A stretch of DNA of 64,000 bases from Phycisphaeraceae bacterium (GTDB taxonomy: Bacteria; Planctomycetota; Phycisphaerae; Phycisphaerales; Phycisphaeraceae): positions 62,001 through 126,000 of the forward strand of contig JADZCR010000008.1 in assembly GCA_020851465.1 (NCBI GenBank), in the 5' to 3' direction. Position numbers and translations under genes: made by a program. The notes beneath the pieces are model-generated. The model did no database searches and was not told where the DNA came from. It was given only the letters and a program-made list of their open reading frames with translations. Positions 46,971-56,083 of this stretch are shown piece by piece. Each line of letters opens with the position of its first letter. Position 1 is the stretch's first letter.

Positions 46971-46995
46971 TCTCGCAGAGATAGTCGGTTATGGC

Positions 46996-47023
46996 TTGAC
47001 CTCTGTTGTTTGTAAGTTAGTTT
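46996..47023 (+). promoter_or_regulatory. Possible promoter for the ankyrin-repeat gene
   Basis: TTGACC at 46996-47001, a 16-base spacer and TAGTTT at 47018-47023 form a plausible sigma-70 promoter, about 130 bases before the ATG at 47154. The -10 box is imperfect, so this is tentative. Confidence 0.35.
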
Positions 47024-47153
47024 GATTGGATCGTGCTCAGGGCGCGACCCGTCCGCGGGAAGGGTTTAACCCACCGTATGCATTGCGATTGAACATCCGA
47101 ACCATTTTCCAACCCGAATCTGCGGACACCGGGAACCAGGGAAAGGGTTCACT

Positions 47154-49352
47154 ATGGCCGACTCCAATTCGCCGCATTCCTCCCGCCATCTGCACGGGAG
47201 GAAACGCCTTCCGGTCAATCCTTCCGCTGAACATCTTCGCAAACAAGCCAAACGTCGCAGTAAGTCGGAAGGCTTACAACTCAGCGAAGCTCAACAGAAG
47301 CTGGCCACCGAGTACGGATGCCGAAATTGGGCCGAGCTGATGCACATGGTTGAGAATATGGGTCGTAACGCAACCACACTGATCGGCGATGGGAACTCAC
47401 GATTTGAGCCATTGCCGACCGTGGTACGCCAACGCGATCTCGATGCGGTGCGTCGTATTCTGAAGTCAGGTGAATTTACACCGCATGATCTTGATGCAGG
47501 CCTCGCACATGCAGCCTGGTATGGCGGCGACGCTCCAAGCGTGCTGGAGGTCCGTAAACAAATTTTCGATCTGCTCCTGGAATACGGTGCCGACCCGGAC
47601 GGTCAGTACGGCAGTAACTACGGCCCCATCGTTTTCGGCTGCGGTGAGTGCCTCTCACTTGAAGGCTTGACCTGGCTGATCGAAGCGGGTTGCGATGTGT
47701 CATTTCCGCCTGTCAACACCAAGTACGGCAAGCAGTGTGCCTTGTCATACGTATTGGGTACCTATGCTCGCGGCAACAACACCACCAAACACCGGATGAT
47801 CGACCTGCTGCTGCAGTCTGGAGCTTTCATACCTTCCGAGATTACACCGGCATTACTGGCGATCCATCGTGGAGACGCGAATGAGTTAAGAAGACTCATC
47901 GACGCGGCCCCTTCTCTGACGCAACAGACCTTCCACGACATGCCCTATGGGAACATGCTGCTGGCTGGCGGCACCCTGCTGCACTGTGCCATTGAGTTCA
48001 ATGAAATCGAATGCCTCGACCTGCTGCTGGACTGCGGCGCGGACATTAATGCGCGGGCTGAAGTGATCGATGGCATAGGCGGACAAACACCCATATTTCA
48101 TCTCATTGCGACCAATCAGGATGATGATTCAACGCTGCAACATCTGATCAAACGACTCGGACGGAAGATTGATACAAAAATTGCTGCGACCTTCCGTCTG
48201 TCAAATGGAGAACGACTCGTCCAACCGGTTACTCCATTGGAGTATGGGGTCATCTCCGCTGATCCGAAGCGTGAATCATGGCAACGAGCACGTCCGCAAG
48301 TCGTGTCCTTGCTCCTCGAAGCTGGTGCCGATCCCAATCAACGTGGAGCCGATGGAGATGCGCTTCTCTGCCGAGCTGCGGAAACTGGACCGGTAGCAGT
48401 CGTGGAATTATTGCTCTGTCATGGTGCTCGTAATTGGATCGCCGATGGACACGGCAAACTCGCGATAGACCGAGCACGTGAAGGGGCAGCCAAGGACAAA
48501 GACACGATAATCACGCTGCTCAGTGACGTGAGGATTCTGGATCCCGATTTTCGAGCCGCAGTAAACGCTATCGATTCGGGCGATGAAACCGGACTGAAGG
48601 TACTTCTTCGCCAGCGGCCGGAATTGGTGCGTATGCGTGCCGAAGAGGAGGGCTGGTATGCTGGCCCCTACTTTCGCCATCCCACTCTCCTGCACTTCAT
48701 TGCACAAAACCCACATCGAGGTTCCAGAAAGGTACCGTCGAATATCTGTGATATTGCTCAAGCGATAATCAACGCAGGAGCTGATGTCTCAGCGACCACC
48801 GAGGACAATCAAGGCAGTTCAACACTGGCGTTGATGGCGTCCTGTTCGATCCTCAGAGAACAGGGGCTTCAAATTCCACTCATTGAATTGCTTGTCAAAA
48901 ACGGTGCTATTCCTGATGAGGGTATGGACGCTGCCATCAGTCAGCACGAGACAATCGCAGCAAACGTGCTACTACGGCTTGGAGCAAGGCTCACCCTGTT
49001 ATCCGCCGCCGCTTTGGGTCAGATTGTCGAGCTTAAACACCTGTTGTCACAACAACCCACAGAGGCCGCTCGCCTCACGGCAGCCCAGGCAGCAGCCACT
49101 TACGGACAGGTTGTAGCCATCCATCTGCTTCTGGACAGCGGGCTAGATGTGAACGCCAGGCTGCCACATCCTTATGCTCCGACATTACTGCACCAGGCTG
49201 CCTGGTACGGCCACCGCTCGTTGGTAAACGAACTACTCTCACGCGGAGCGGACCCATCGCTGCGTGATTCCCAGTTTCAAGGAACACCAGGGGATTGGGC
49301 TAAGCACAATGGCCATTCAGAAATTGCGGAAATACTTAAATCCCGACAATAA
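47154..49352 (+). CDS. Ankyrin-repeat protein
   Basis: A 732-residue soluble protein built mainly of ankyrin repeats. Clear units include LLLEYGADPDGQYG, LDLLLDCGADINARAE, VSLLLEAGADPNQRG, AVVELLLCHGARNW, LLLDSGLDVNARL and LVNELLSRGADPSLRD. The N-terminus (LPVNPSAEHLRKQAKRR, then LSEAQQKLATEYGCRNWAEL) is a conserved lead-in seen in other bacterial ankyrin proteins. No signal peptide or enzymatic domain is visible, so it is likely an intracellular scaffold. AAAGG stands before the ATG. Codon use is somewhat less GC-rich than in neighbouring genes. Confidence 0.85.
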   Translation: MADSNSPHSSRHLHGRKRLPVNPSAEHLRKQAKRRSKSEGLQLSEAQQKLATEYGCRNWAELMHMVENMGRNATTLIGDGNSRFEPLPTVVRQRDLDAVRRILKSGEFTPHDLDAGLAHAAWYGGDAPSVLEVRKQIFDLLLEYGADPDGQYGSNYGPIVFGCGECLSLEGLTWLIEAGCDVSFPPVNTKYGKQCALSYVLGTYARGNNTTKHRMIDLLLQSGAFIPSEITPALLAIHRGDANELRRLIDAAPSLTQQTFHDMPYGNMLLAGGTLLHCAIEFNEIECLDLLLDCGADINARAEVIDGIGGQTPIFHLIATNQDDDSTLQHLIKRLGRKIDTKIAATFRLSNGERLVQPVTPLEYGVISADPKRESWQRARPQVVSLLLEAGADPNQRGADGDALLCRAAETGPVAVVELLLCHGARNWIADGHGKLAIDRAREGAAKDKDTIITLLSDVRILDPDFRAAVNAIDSGDETGLKVLLRQRPELVRMRAEEEGWYAGPYFRHPTLLHFIAQNPHRGSRKVPSNICDIAQAIINAGADVSATTEDNQGSSTLALMASCSILREQGLQIPLIELLVKNGAIPDEGMDAAISQHETIAANVLLRLGARLTLLSAAALGQIVELKHLLSQQPTEAARLTAAQAAATYGQVVAIHLLLDSGLDVNARLPHPYAPTLLHQAAWYGHRSLVNELLSRGADPSLRDSQFQGTPGDWAKHNGHSEIAEILKSRQ

Positions 49353-49373
49353 ACGGATTGCTGCGGTGAGATG

Positions 49374-49401
49374 ACGCATCTTCTATCTTTGAAGAATGCG
49401 T
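49374..49401. terminator. Hairpin between convergent genes
   Basis: ACGCAT-CTTC and GAAG-A-ATGCGT form a ten-base-pair stem with one bulged base around a seven-base loop. It lies between the convergent ankyrin and SprT-like genes and overlaps the last codons of the latter. No T-run follows on either strand, so function as a terminator is uncertain. Confidence 0.3.
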
Positions 49402-49832
49402 GCTTGAACCTTTACCGGGTTTCTGCACTTTCGACAAATCAGTTTCCGCGCTGAAGCCCGGTGACGGGACACCGACCAGCCGCACGTCGTGCAACTGACG
49501 ACGTAAGCCCCTAAACGTCGCGGGGGCGAAACCACTTCCGTATCGTCGTAGCACCGCTTGGGATTGGCACCGATCTCACGACACTTGGCTTTCCATCGGC
49601 TGCCGTGACCATCGCCTGGCGTCAAGGCGTGGGCGATCTCATGAAGGAGCGTATCGCGGACCTGCTCCGGAGAGTTAAGGAAAGTCAGATGCCGTGAAAG
49701 CGTGATCTGTTTTCGTCCCGGCTTGCAGGAACCAAAGCGACGTCTGGCGTGATCGAAGCAAAACATCCATCCACTCAGACCATGCTGCCGCATCAGTTCG
49801 ACCGCGAGCTGTCGGGCGTCAGTGAGGTCCAT
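49383..49832 (-). CDS. SprT-like zinc metalloprotease
   Basis: A 149-residue protein from the ATG at 49832 (an in-frame ATG at 49937 would add 35 residues of low interest). It has the SprT-like zinc site HEIAHALTPGDGHG: H64, E65, H68 and H76. A C-terminal zinc ribbon follows, with C114 and C117 in CTTC and C133 and C136 in CRKC. SprT-like proteins are related to the Spartan proteases that clear DNA-protein crosslinks; bacterial members are poorly studied, so the substrate is open. It is divergent from the AT-rich region and the receiver/PEP-CTERM gene. Confidence 0.8.
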   Translation of the reverse strand: MDLTDARQLAVELMRQHGLSGWMFCFDHARRRFGSCKPGRKQITLSRHLTFLNSPEQVRDTLLHEIAHALTPGDGHGSRWKAKCREIGANPKRCYDDTEVVSPPRRLGAYVVSCTTCGWSVSRHRASARKLICRKCRNPVKVQARILQR

Positions 49833-49937
49833 GGTTTCTTGATGGTAGCTGCAAAGCTCGCGTCTGCTGCGGACAGATAGGCATCCAGACTGCGCTGCAA
49901 TGCGAATCATTTGAGACATCGCGAATGAGTACGGCAT

Positions 49938-50348
49938 TCCGACGAGTTATCGGAAATGGCTGACCCGTGTTATTGAGGCCAAAAGCGATGAATGACGCAT
50001 AAGTGGTGCATTATACGACTAGAATTTGGTCGCATTTTGATACGAAAGTTTTATCGTAACACATTGTGTAAATAGGGTTTACGACAACACTCACCCGCAG
50101 AATAAGCCATATTTTTGCAAATATTTGTAATTTCAATTCTTATATCGATGAAAATCGCAGTTGGTTATGAAATAAGCCTGTCTTTTGTCGCGTCGTAAGA
50201 CATTTTTTATTTCTCGAAATATTTTTGAACTCTAGTTGTGGCCATGACTTACCGATCTCTTTTCGGACGCGCCTTCGGCCTGGCACGGGCCATGCTTTTA
50301 CACATGCGTCCTCACGGAGAGGTGAGAGACAAACTTAGGAGAGTTGTC
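49938..50348. promoter_or_regulatory. AT-rich control region upstream of the receiver/PEP-CTERM gene
   Basis: This stretch is visibly much richer in A and T than its surroundings and holds no supported gene. It carries several short inverted repeats: TACGA/TCGTA at 50041-50058, GTAAA/TTTAC at 50068-50082, and TGTCTT/AAGACA at 50179-50202 followed by a six-T run, which could be an attenuator or terminator. I could not identify a promoter with both boxes at the right spacing. It separates the SprT-like gene from the fusion gene. Confidence 0.45.
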
Positions 50349-51857
50349 ATGGCTATCGCGACCCAAACAGATGTGATGATGGTGGCTCCTGGCGAAATGA
50401 TCAGCGAAGGGCTGACTGACGCGGCCGAGCGTAATAGCTGGCCTCTGGTCAGCGGCGCGGCGATCAAGACGCTGCTGCGCGAGGTCGTGACCCGCGGCCC
50501 GAAGGTCGTCGTTGTTCAACTCAGCAATGCGCTGATTGAGCAGACGATGTCTCTCATCGAATCTCTCCGCGTGCTCCGCCCGGGCATCCGTATCGTGGCG
50601 GCAGCGACTCACCACCACGAAATCATCGAGCAGGTCAGCCGATGTGCCGGCGTCACGATGTACTTGCCGCACGCGGCTGACGTCAGCCGTCTTGAGGAGG
50701 CGATCTACTCCCTCGCCACCACGCCCGCCATCGAACCTGGCATTACCGATTCCGAACGCTCGACCGCAACCAGCCGTCGCAGCTCCCGTCTGCAAACGGG
50801 AATTTCCCGCCTGGGTATGGCTGGCATGATCTTCATGGCTTTCATGCTCTCGCTGATGGTCGGCACCAATAACAAAGCCAACGCCGCGGCCATCGTGCTC
50901 AGCGATAAGGCGTCCAAGGCCTACTTCAATCTCGACGGCACCGCGATGACGCCGAGTGACTACCAGCCCAGCGTTGCCGCACCCATCGGGCTCTACGACC
51001 TCCAGCGCTCGCAGTACATTCTCGGCCAGCCGGTTTCGCCTCCGCTCCATGACGTGAATCAACAGTGGTTCTGGTATCGCGTCGGCAACGGCCCGGAACG
51101 TCAGGTCAATGACGCCAATCTGACCCGCGTCTCCACCTTCGCCTACGACACCAACCCCAGCGTTGATACCGCCAACGATCGGCTCGAAATTACCTACCAG
51201 GAAAACGGGGCTAACCCGCGATTCCAGATCATGATTCAGTACGATCTCATCGGCGGCCCGCAGTACTCACACACCGTCGGCGTCAGCAGAACGATCTCCG
51301 TCATCAGCTTGACGGGATCAAACCTGAACTTCCACATTTTCGACTACTCGGACCTGACCCTCGGTTATGCCTACAACAATGCTGAGGAAAACAACATCCA
51401 CCCCGACCTGGGGCAATTCCTCAACTCCGACGGCTCAACGGTCAGGCAGTGGGATAACGACGGTGACTTCAACCCTGCTCTGGATCCCCCTAACGGAAAC
51501 TACGAGTCGTATGCACGACGTGACTCGGATTCACAGACCACGACTCTGACCGACCCGGACCACTTCTCCATCTCGAAGAACGCCGGTGCGGGCAACATTC
51601 TGTCGAGCTTGAACAACGGCTCCGCTACGACTCTCTCTGACAACATGACGACCAATGGCGGGCTGCCTGCGAACCTGGCCTTCGCTTTCCAGTACGACTT
51701 CATCCTCGGTCCCGGCCAAGGCTGGATCGGCGGAGCCAACCTGCTGATCGTCCCTGAACCCTCCAGCTTCGCGGTCATGGCAGGAACAACCATCGCCCTG
51801 GCACTCATACGACCTAACCGAAAGCGATACAAGCAACAGCACTTTGCTGCAGCCTGA
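50349..51857 (+). CDS. Receiver-like/PEP-CTERM transmembrane fusion protein
   Basis: A 502-residue protein. The ATG at 50349 is favoured by AGGAG seven bases upstream; in-frame starts from 50238 exist. Residues 7-122 read as a CheY-like receiver fold (TDVMMVAPGEMI, PKVVVVQLSNALIE, RIVAAATHHHEIIEQVSRCAG, MYLPHAADVSRLEEAI), but the phosphoacceptor position is Q57 instead of Asp and the usual lysine is missing. A basic Ser/Arg linker leads to one hydrophobic helix (about 156-172, MAGMIFMAFMLSLMVG) with a cleavage-like NKANAAA. The rest is a beta-rich exported domain ending in VPEPSS, a helix and a basic tail, a PEP-CTERM signal. The chain would thus span the membrane with a pseudo-receiver inside. 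If the helix is cut as a signal peptide, the two halves would separate. Confidence 0.75.
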   Translation: MAIATQTDVMMVAPGEMISEGLTDAAERNSWPLVSGAAIKTLLREVVTRGPKVVVVQLSNALIEQTMSLIESLRVLRPGIRIVAAATHHHEIIEQVSRCAGVTMYLPHAADVSRLEEAIYSLATTPAIEPGITDSERSTATSRRSSRLQTGISRLGMAGMIFMAFMLSLMVGTNNKANAAAIVLSDKASKAYFNLDGTAMTPSDYQPSVAAPIGLYDLQRSQYILGQPVSPPLHDVNQQWFWYRVGNGPERQVNDANLTRVSTFAYDTNPSVDTANDRLEITYQENGANPRFQIMIQYDLIGGPQYSHTVGVSRTISVISLTGSNLNFHIFDYSDLTLGYAYNNAEENNIHPDLGQFLNSDGSTVRQWDNDGDFNPALDPPNGNYESYARRDSDSQTTTLTDPDHFSISKNAGAGNILSSLNNGSATTLSDNMTTNGGLPANLAFAFQYDFILGPGQGWIGGANLLIVPEPSSFAVMAGTTIALALIRPNRKRYKQQHFAAA

Positions 51858-52153
51858 TTCGCTCCAAGCGACCTCGATAAGACTGACGAATCACGACCCG
51901 AAACCTGACATCTGAATAACGACTTTGCAGTGCTAACTCTCTCCTTTTGCTCTCTCTCCTTTGTCCTTGTTGGACAAACCTGCCGTTCCTGGTCGCCACC
52001 GCGAGCGGCACTTAAAGTGAACCGGTTCTCTCCACCGGTGTCTGAGAAACGAGTTCGGTAACCGGCGGGGTCAGACCTCTCCCCTGACCTCGCCCGTCTG
52101 GGAATCAGAAAGAAAGATCGATTCACCTTAACGACACATCAGGACTCACACCC
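51858..52153. other. Intergenic region after the receiver/PEP-CTERM gene
   Basis: No gene is supported here. There is a pyrimidine-rich stretch (about 51935-51965) and a hairpin GGTCAG (52069-52074) with CTGACC (52084-52089), not followed by Ts. The end of the stretch probably serves as leader for the small ORF at 52154. Confidence 0.4.
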
Positions 52154-52360
52154 ATGACCACCCTCTCAAACACAACTCACCTGACCTCCTACCGCAGCAT
52201 TGATGTGATCACCGCGGATCGCTCGCAGACCCGCCGCCATAAGCAGACCCTTGCCATCCTCGCATCCTCCACCGAGCCTACCTGGGTGAAGCTGCTCGCC
52301 GTGCTGGGATTCAATCCGGTTCGTCAGCGTGCTTTGCGCCGTCTGTCTGCTCGTGGATGA
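52154..52360 (+). CDS. Small basic hypothetical protein
   Basis: A 68-residue frame with codon use like its neighbours (mostly G or C in third positions). The leader CAGGACTCACACCC resembles those of other genes here, although the spacing is long. The product is basic, with a hydrophobic patch TWVKLLAVLGFNPVRQRALRRL that may be an amphipathic helix. It matches no family that I know. The 138 bases that follow, up to the PilZ gene, show nothing of note. Confidence 0.4.
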   Translation: MTTLSNTTHLTSYRSIDVITADRSQTRRHKQTLAILASSTEPTWVKLLAVLGFNPVRQRALRRLSARG

Positions 52361-52497
52361 GAGCACTCCGACCGACCGCGTAACACACTCCAGTAACTAC
52401 AAAAGATTCCGCGGATCTGGAGCAGTAAATACGTGCAGCTCGCCAGTGTGAGCACGATTACTGCTTGAGAGGTTGCCCAACGCCGCCACATCACCGC

Positions 52498-53136
52498 TTA
52501 TGCGCCGGCCAGCCGACGGAGTTGATCTTTCTGAATCGCGGCGGCGATCAATCCCAGCCCCGCCTGTAAGCCATTCTGCCCATGTCCGCGAGGAGCTTCG
52601 ACAGCATGAAAGCCATAGCGTTTCATGCGGCTGCCGGTTTCCATCATGTTCTGAACCCGTGCCTTGCCGGCGCAGGCGATCTCTCGATATTCAAGCTCGA
52701 CCTCAAGCGTATCGCCGACATGAAAATCGCTCGCGGATAAAACCCCAAAGCCTGTTGCGCTGACATCGACTAATTGGCACATGCCGTCGCCTGCGACGCG
52801 GGCTGGAATCTTTGTTGTCCCAACAGACACGCGCAACGACTCGCGGTTCTCTGCGGAGATCGGCTCACCCGTGCAGGTGAACGCAACCAGCGGTTTTTGA
52901 CCTTCCTGACAGGGCAGAATCGCCTGCACTACGACTGCCTGCTGAAGGAACTGCCGATTCGTCTGGGCGTGGGCAAAAGCATTCGCACCGACTTCGACTG
53001 CGAGCGGCTCGTCAAACTGCGCAACAAATGACTCGCTGTCGCACTCGACGATCAGTCCTTGAATCAGGACGCGATCCCTTGACTCTGCCTGCGGGTCGGG
53101 AATCCAGATAAATACGTCTCGGTGTTGCATGAGCAT
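52498..53136 (-). CDS. PilZ domain protein
   Basis: A 212-residue protein. The ATG at 53136 has GGAGG seven bases upstream (53144-53148) and is preferred to one at 53166. The N-terminal half is beta-rich (RDVFIWIPDP, GLIVECDSESFVAQF) and resembles the YcgR-N-like module that precedes PilZ. The PilZ domain follows with RESLRVSVG and VDVSATGFGVLS; the arginine cluster is weaker than usual, with only one clear Arg pair, so cyclic di-GMP binding is uncertain. It lies 164 bases downstream of the GT39-like gene on the same strand and may be transcribed from it or alone. Confidence 0.72.
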   Translation of the reverse strand: MLMQHRDVFIWIPDPQAESRDRVLIQGLIVECDSESFVAQFDEPLAVEVGANAFAHAQTNRQFLQQAVVVQAILPCQEGQKPLVAFTCTGEPISAENRESLRVSVGTTKIPARVAGDGMCQLVDVSATGFGVLSASDFHVGDTLEVELEYREIACAGKARVQNMMETGSRMKRYGFHAVEAPRGHGQNGLQAGLGLIAAAIQKDQLRRLAGA

Positions 53137-53300
53137 GATGGTGCCTCCGAACCGCGCCTCCAACATTATCGGCGGGATTCGCAGGGCTATTCATGCGACG
53201 ACAAACAGGGGCAAGGATTGGAAAAGAGCACCGCTTAAACGTGATATCTGATCCGCGAAATATCTGGATTTCACGGTTACTGGAGGTCTAGCTGCAGGTT

Positions 53301-55013
53301 TTATTTGCCGGACAGCACGACCCAGTCCTCGAGCAGCGGCTGGCGTTTCCAGAGTAACAGCGGTTCCACCTTTTGAGCGGCTTGGGGCCATTTCTGCATC
53401 TGAGTTTCCCAACCCGAAGCGGTCGTAATAACAACCCCGTGCGGGTGTGCTGCGAGCCATGCGGGAAACTCATCAGTTGTCAACCTCGGAACCGATGCGC
53501 GGTTGTAAAACTCCAGCGAAGCGTCACGGGTCTGTACAAAAGCTAACTCCAGTGGACGCGATTGTCCCAGATGATTTTCCAGGCTGGTGACCAGTCGATC
53601 GTATTCGTGCGATGCGGTGATGGAGTCTTCGATTTCAAAGCCCCACATCCAGCAGCAGGCAAGCACGATGAATATGGCGATCATCGCGGGGGCACGTGTC
53701 TGCGGACGACGGCGGGCGTTCCGCCAAGCCCAGATACCAACCGCAACCACGCAACCCAGCGGCCACAACAGCAAGGCGAACAGAGGACCAAAACGCCAAC
53801 TCATGATGATGATCCCGACGAGGAATCCGATCGCTGCGATGACGGTGAACGGCTCGACGACCCAGGGCAGACGGATGTTTGGATGAGGTGTTTCGTCTTC
53901 GCGTTCCAGCCAGCGTTGAAGCGTGCCCGCTGCCAAGAGTGCCATAGGCGGGCAAAGCGGCAGCAGATAACTCGGCAGCTTTCCGCGGATCAGCGAGAAC
54001 ATCACAAAAGGAACGATCACCGACAGTACCCAGAGCACGGATGGCTCCGCACGGCGCGCCATCTCCCGCGCCCGCGACCAGGGAAAATTGATTCCCGGAA
54101 GATTCATCAACATGGTGGCGGGGAAGAGTCCTCCCGCGAGGATCGGGATGAAGTAGTAGATCGGTTCGTTGTGATCACCTCGACCGCGCGCCCGATCGAC
54201 CATTTCGTGCTGCCAGATCTGAATGGCAGCAGGATCGAGATGCCACACAAGCCCCGCCCACAGTACGAGTGGAATGAGAGAAAGCGTAAACCCCAGCGGG
54301 ATCCGCAAAGCTCGCATATCGCGCCACCGTCCCGCCAAGCCGAGCCAGATCAGCAGCAGAGCCAGCGGCACCCATGCAACCGGCCCCTTGGTAAGCAGCC
54401 CCAAGGCCACACCCAGCCACGCAAAGACCGGCCAGCGTTTGTCGGCAGGTTCCCGCACGGCAAGAAAACCGAACATGAGCGTCATCCACCAGAACAAGCC
54501 GAGCAGTGCATCGGTGAGCGTCAGCCTTGCAAGAGCCAGATGCATCGGCATCAACGCCATCACGCCGGTGGCCAGACAAGCAAAGCGGTTTCCTCGTAAT
54601 CTTCGCGCGAATCCAAACACCAACAGCAACGTGAGGGAACCCGCCAGGGCTGAGGGCAGACGCACCGCAAGTTCATTGACCCCAAAGGCGCGGATACATG
54701 CTGCTTCAAGCCAGTAGGTGAGCGGCGGCTTGGTCAGATGCGGATGGTTTTCATAAACCGGAACCAGCCAGCCGGAGCCGGACGCCATGTTCATACTGAC
54801 GACGGCATACCGCGCCTCGGAAGGACTCTTCAACGGATGATCCCCTAGACTGAACCAGATCATCCCTATACACAGCGTCAGAAACAGAGGTATGGACAAA
54901 CTGCGCACCGCGTCGGGGACGATCGACTTGGCGCGAGACAAGACTGGCGCTTCTGGATCGCTGTACGCTGGCGCATCAACCTCAACTACATCATTCGGAT
55001 GATGCCATTTCAT
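53301..55013 (-). CDS. ArnT-like glycosyltransferase, family 39
   Basis: A 570-residue polytopic membrane protein of the ArnT/PMT_2 type, which moves sugars from polyprenyl-phosphate donors at the outer face of the inner membrane. After a cytoplasmic N-terminus of about 40 residues comes the first helix, then the diagnostic loop LKSPSEARYAVVSMNMASGSGWLVP (KSPSEARY holds the catalytic acidic residue) and HLTKPPLTYWLEA. Some ten more helices follow, with RGKLPSYLLPLCPPMALL. The start codon overlaps the stop of the upstream dioxygenase gene by four bases, so the two are co-translated. The acceptor may be a lipid or a surface glycan. Confidence 0.85.
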   Translation of the reverse strand: MKWHHPNDVVEVDAPAYSDPEAPVLSRAKSIVPDAVRSLSIPLFLTLCIGMIWFSLGDHPLKSPSEARYAVVSMNMASGSGWLVPVYENHPHLTKPPLTYWLEAACIRAFGVNELAVRLPSALAGSLTLLLVFGFARRLRGNRFACLATGVMALMPMHLALARLTLTDALLGLFWWMTLMFGFLAVREPADKRWPVFAWLGVALGLLTKGPVAWVPLALLLIWLGLAGRWRDMRALRIPLGFTLSLIPLVLWAGLVWHLDPAAIQIWQHEMVDRARGRGDHNEPIYYFIPILAGGLFPATMLMNLPGINFPWSRAREMARRAEPSVLWVLSVIVPFVMFSLIRGKLPSYLLPLCPPMALLAAGTLQRWLEREDETPHPNIRLPWVVEPFTVIAAIGFLVGIIIMSWRFGPLFALLLWPLGCVVAVGIWAWRNARRRPQTRAPAMIAIFIVLACCWMWGFEIEDSITASHEYDRLVTSLENHLGQSRPLELAFVQTRDASLEFYNRASVPRLTTDEFPAWLAAHPHGVVITTASGWETQMQKWPQAAQKVEPLLLWKRQPLLEDWVVLSGK

Positions 55014-55816
55014 AGATCGTGGTGTGTCCGGGTGGCGGCTGATCCAAATTCGTCGCCCTGCTTCTGATATCGGTTATCCATGCTCAAACGCAACGTATCG
55101 GCGGTGATATTAGGCAGCGCAGCGTGAACGGTGTGGCTATGGAAGATCAGGCAATCTCCCAGACGGTAGGCCGAGGCATGCCACTCATCTCCCCCGGTGT
55201 TATCGAGGTCGGACGGGAGCAGCCCCATGCCCGCGAACTTGTGTTCCTTGTTGAGCGAGTGTTCAAGGAATCCGCGTTTGTGCGATCCACGTAAAACCTT
55301 GACGCCTCCAACTTCGATGGGAACATCACCGATGGGCGACCAGATGGTGTAAGTGTCGGGAGTTCCGCGAATGTACTGCCAATCCTGATGTGCGGGTGTG
55401 GTCTGGGCCGCGTTCTGCGGGAAACTGACTCGTCCGATGTGCATGCGGTGCATCATCACCGGGCCATCGACGATTTTTCCAATGATGTCAAAGTAGAAAC
55501 GGTCTTCAGGCAGCGCGTTGAATGCGGGATGATTCACAATCCGCTTGTAGATCGTCATGTACTCCTGATCGCCTTCCCCAAACGGGCCGGCTCCGGACCA
55601 TTTACCTTCCATCAAATCGTGCTTGCGCGTTTCCACCCAGCCAGCCTCGGCGCAAATCGTCAGCATGGCGCGACGAACGGCAAGAATCTTTTCCTTCGGT
55701 CCCATACCCTGAAAAAACAGGTAGCCATCCTCCTGCATTCGCTTGCGGAGTTTCGCAGGATTTTCAAAGTCGGCGTTGGATGTTTGCAGAGGGCGAAGGT
55801 CTTGAGCAATCGGCAT
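55010..55816 (-). CDS. Phytanoyl-CoA dioxygenase (PhyH) family protein
   Basis: A 268-residue Fe(II)/2-oxoglutarate-dependent oxygenase. I chose the ATG at 55816, with GGAG eight bases before it. The iron ligands are H143 and D145 in PAHQDWQY and most likely H231 in HSHTVHAALPN; R243 in LRLSMDNRY would bind 2-oxoglutarate. Bacterial PhyH members hydroxylate diverse small molecules and lipid-linked groups. Its overlap with the GT39-like gene suggests that it modifies the same lipid or sugar acceptor or donor; this is inferred from context. Confidence 0.82.
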   Translation of the reverse strand: MPIAQDLRPLQTSNADFENPAKLRKRMQEDGYLFFQGMGPKEKILAVRRAMLTICAEAGWVETRKHDLMEGKWSGAGPFGEGDQEYMTIYKRIVNHPAFNALPEDRFYFDIIGKIVDGPVMMHRMHIGRVSFPQNAAQTTPAHQDWQYIRGTPDTYTIWSPIGDVPIEVGGVKVLRGSHKRGFLEHSLNKEHKFAGMGLLPSDLDNTGGDEWHASAYRLGDCLIFHSHTVHAALPNITADTLRLSMDNRYQKQGDEFGSAATRTHHDL

Positions 55817-56083
55817 GTCGGCGACTCCAAGCGTTATCGTATAGTTCAAGTTCAGGCGATTATCATACGCTTCAATGCCAGACAAAAGCAGACGTAGGAT
55901 GAATTACGACGGCACCATGCAACCCGTTCACGGATGGCGTCGGGATAACGTCAGCCCTGAAAAACTAATTTCACAGCAACGGCTGAAGAAGTTGCCGATA
56001 ATTACTTGATTGCTATAGTTCATCCACCCCACTAAACCAGAACTGCCTCTGATTCGTTGATACAGCCAGCCAGCCTCAAAAAA

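Noticed and set aside
53562-54599. Plus-strand open frame of 345 codons
   Set aside because: It is antisense to the GT39-like gene, low in complexity and rich in Arg, His and Gln; no family motif or ribosome-binding site.
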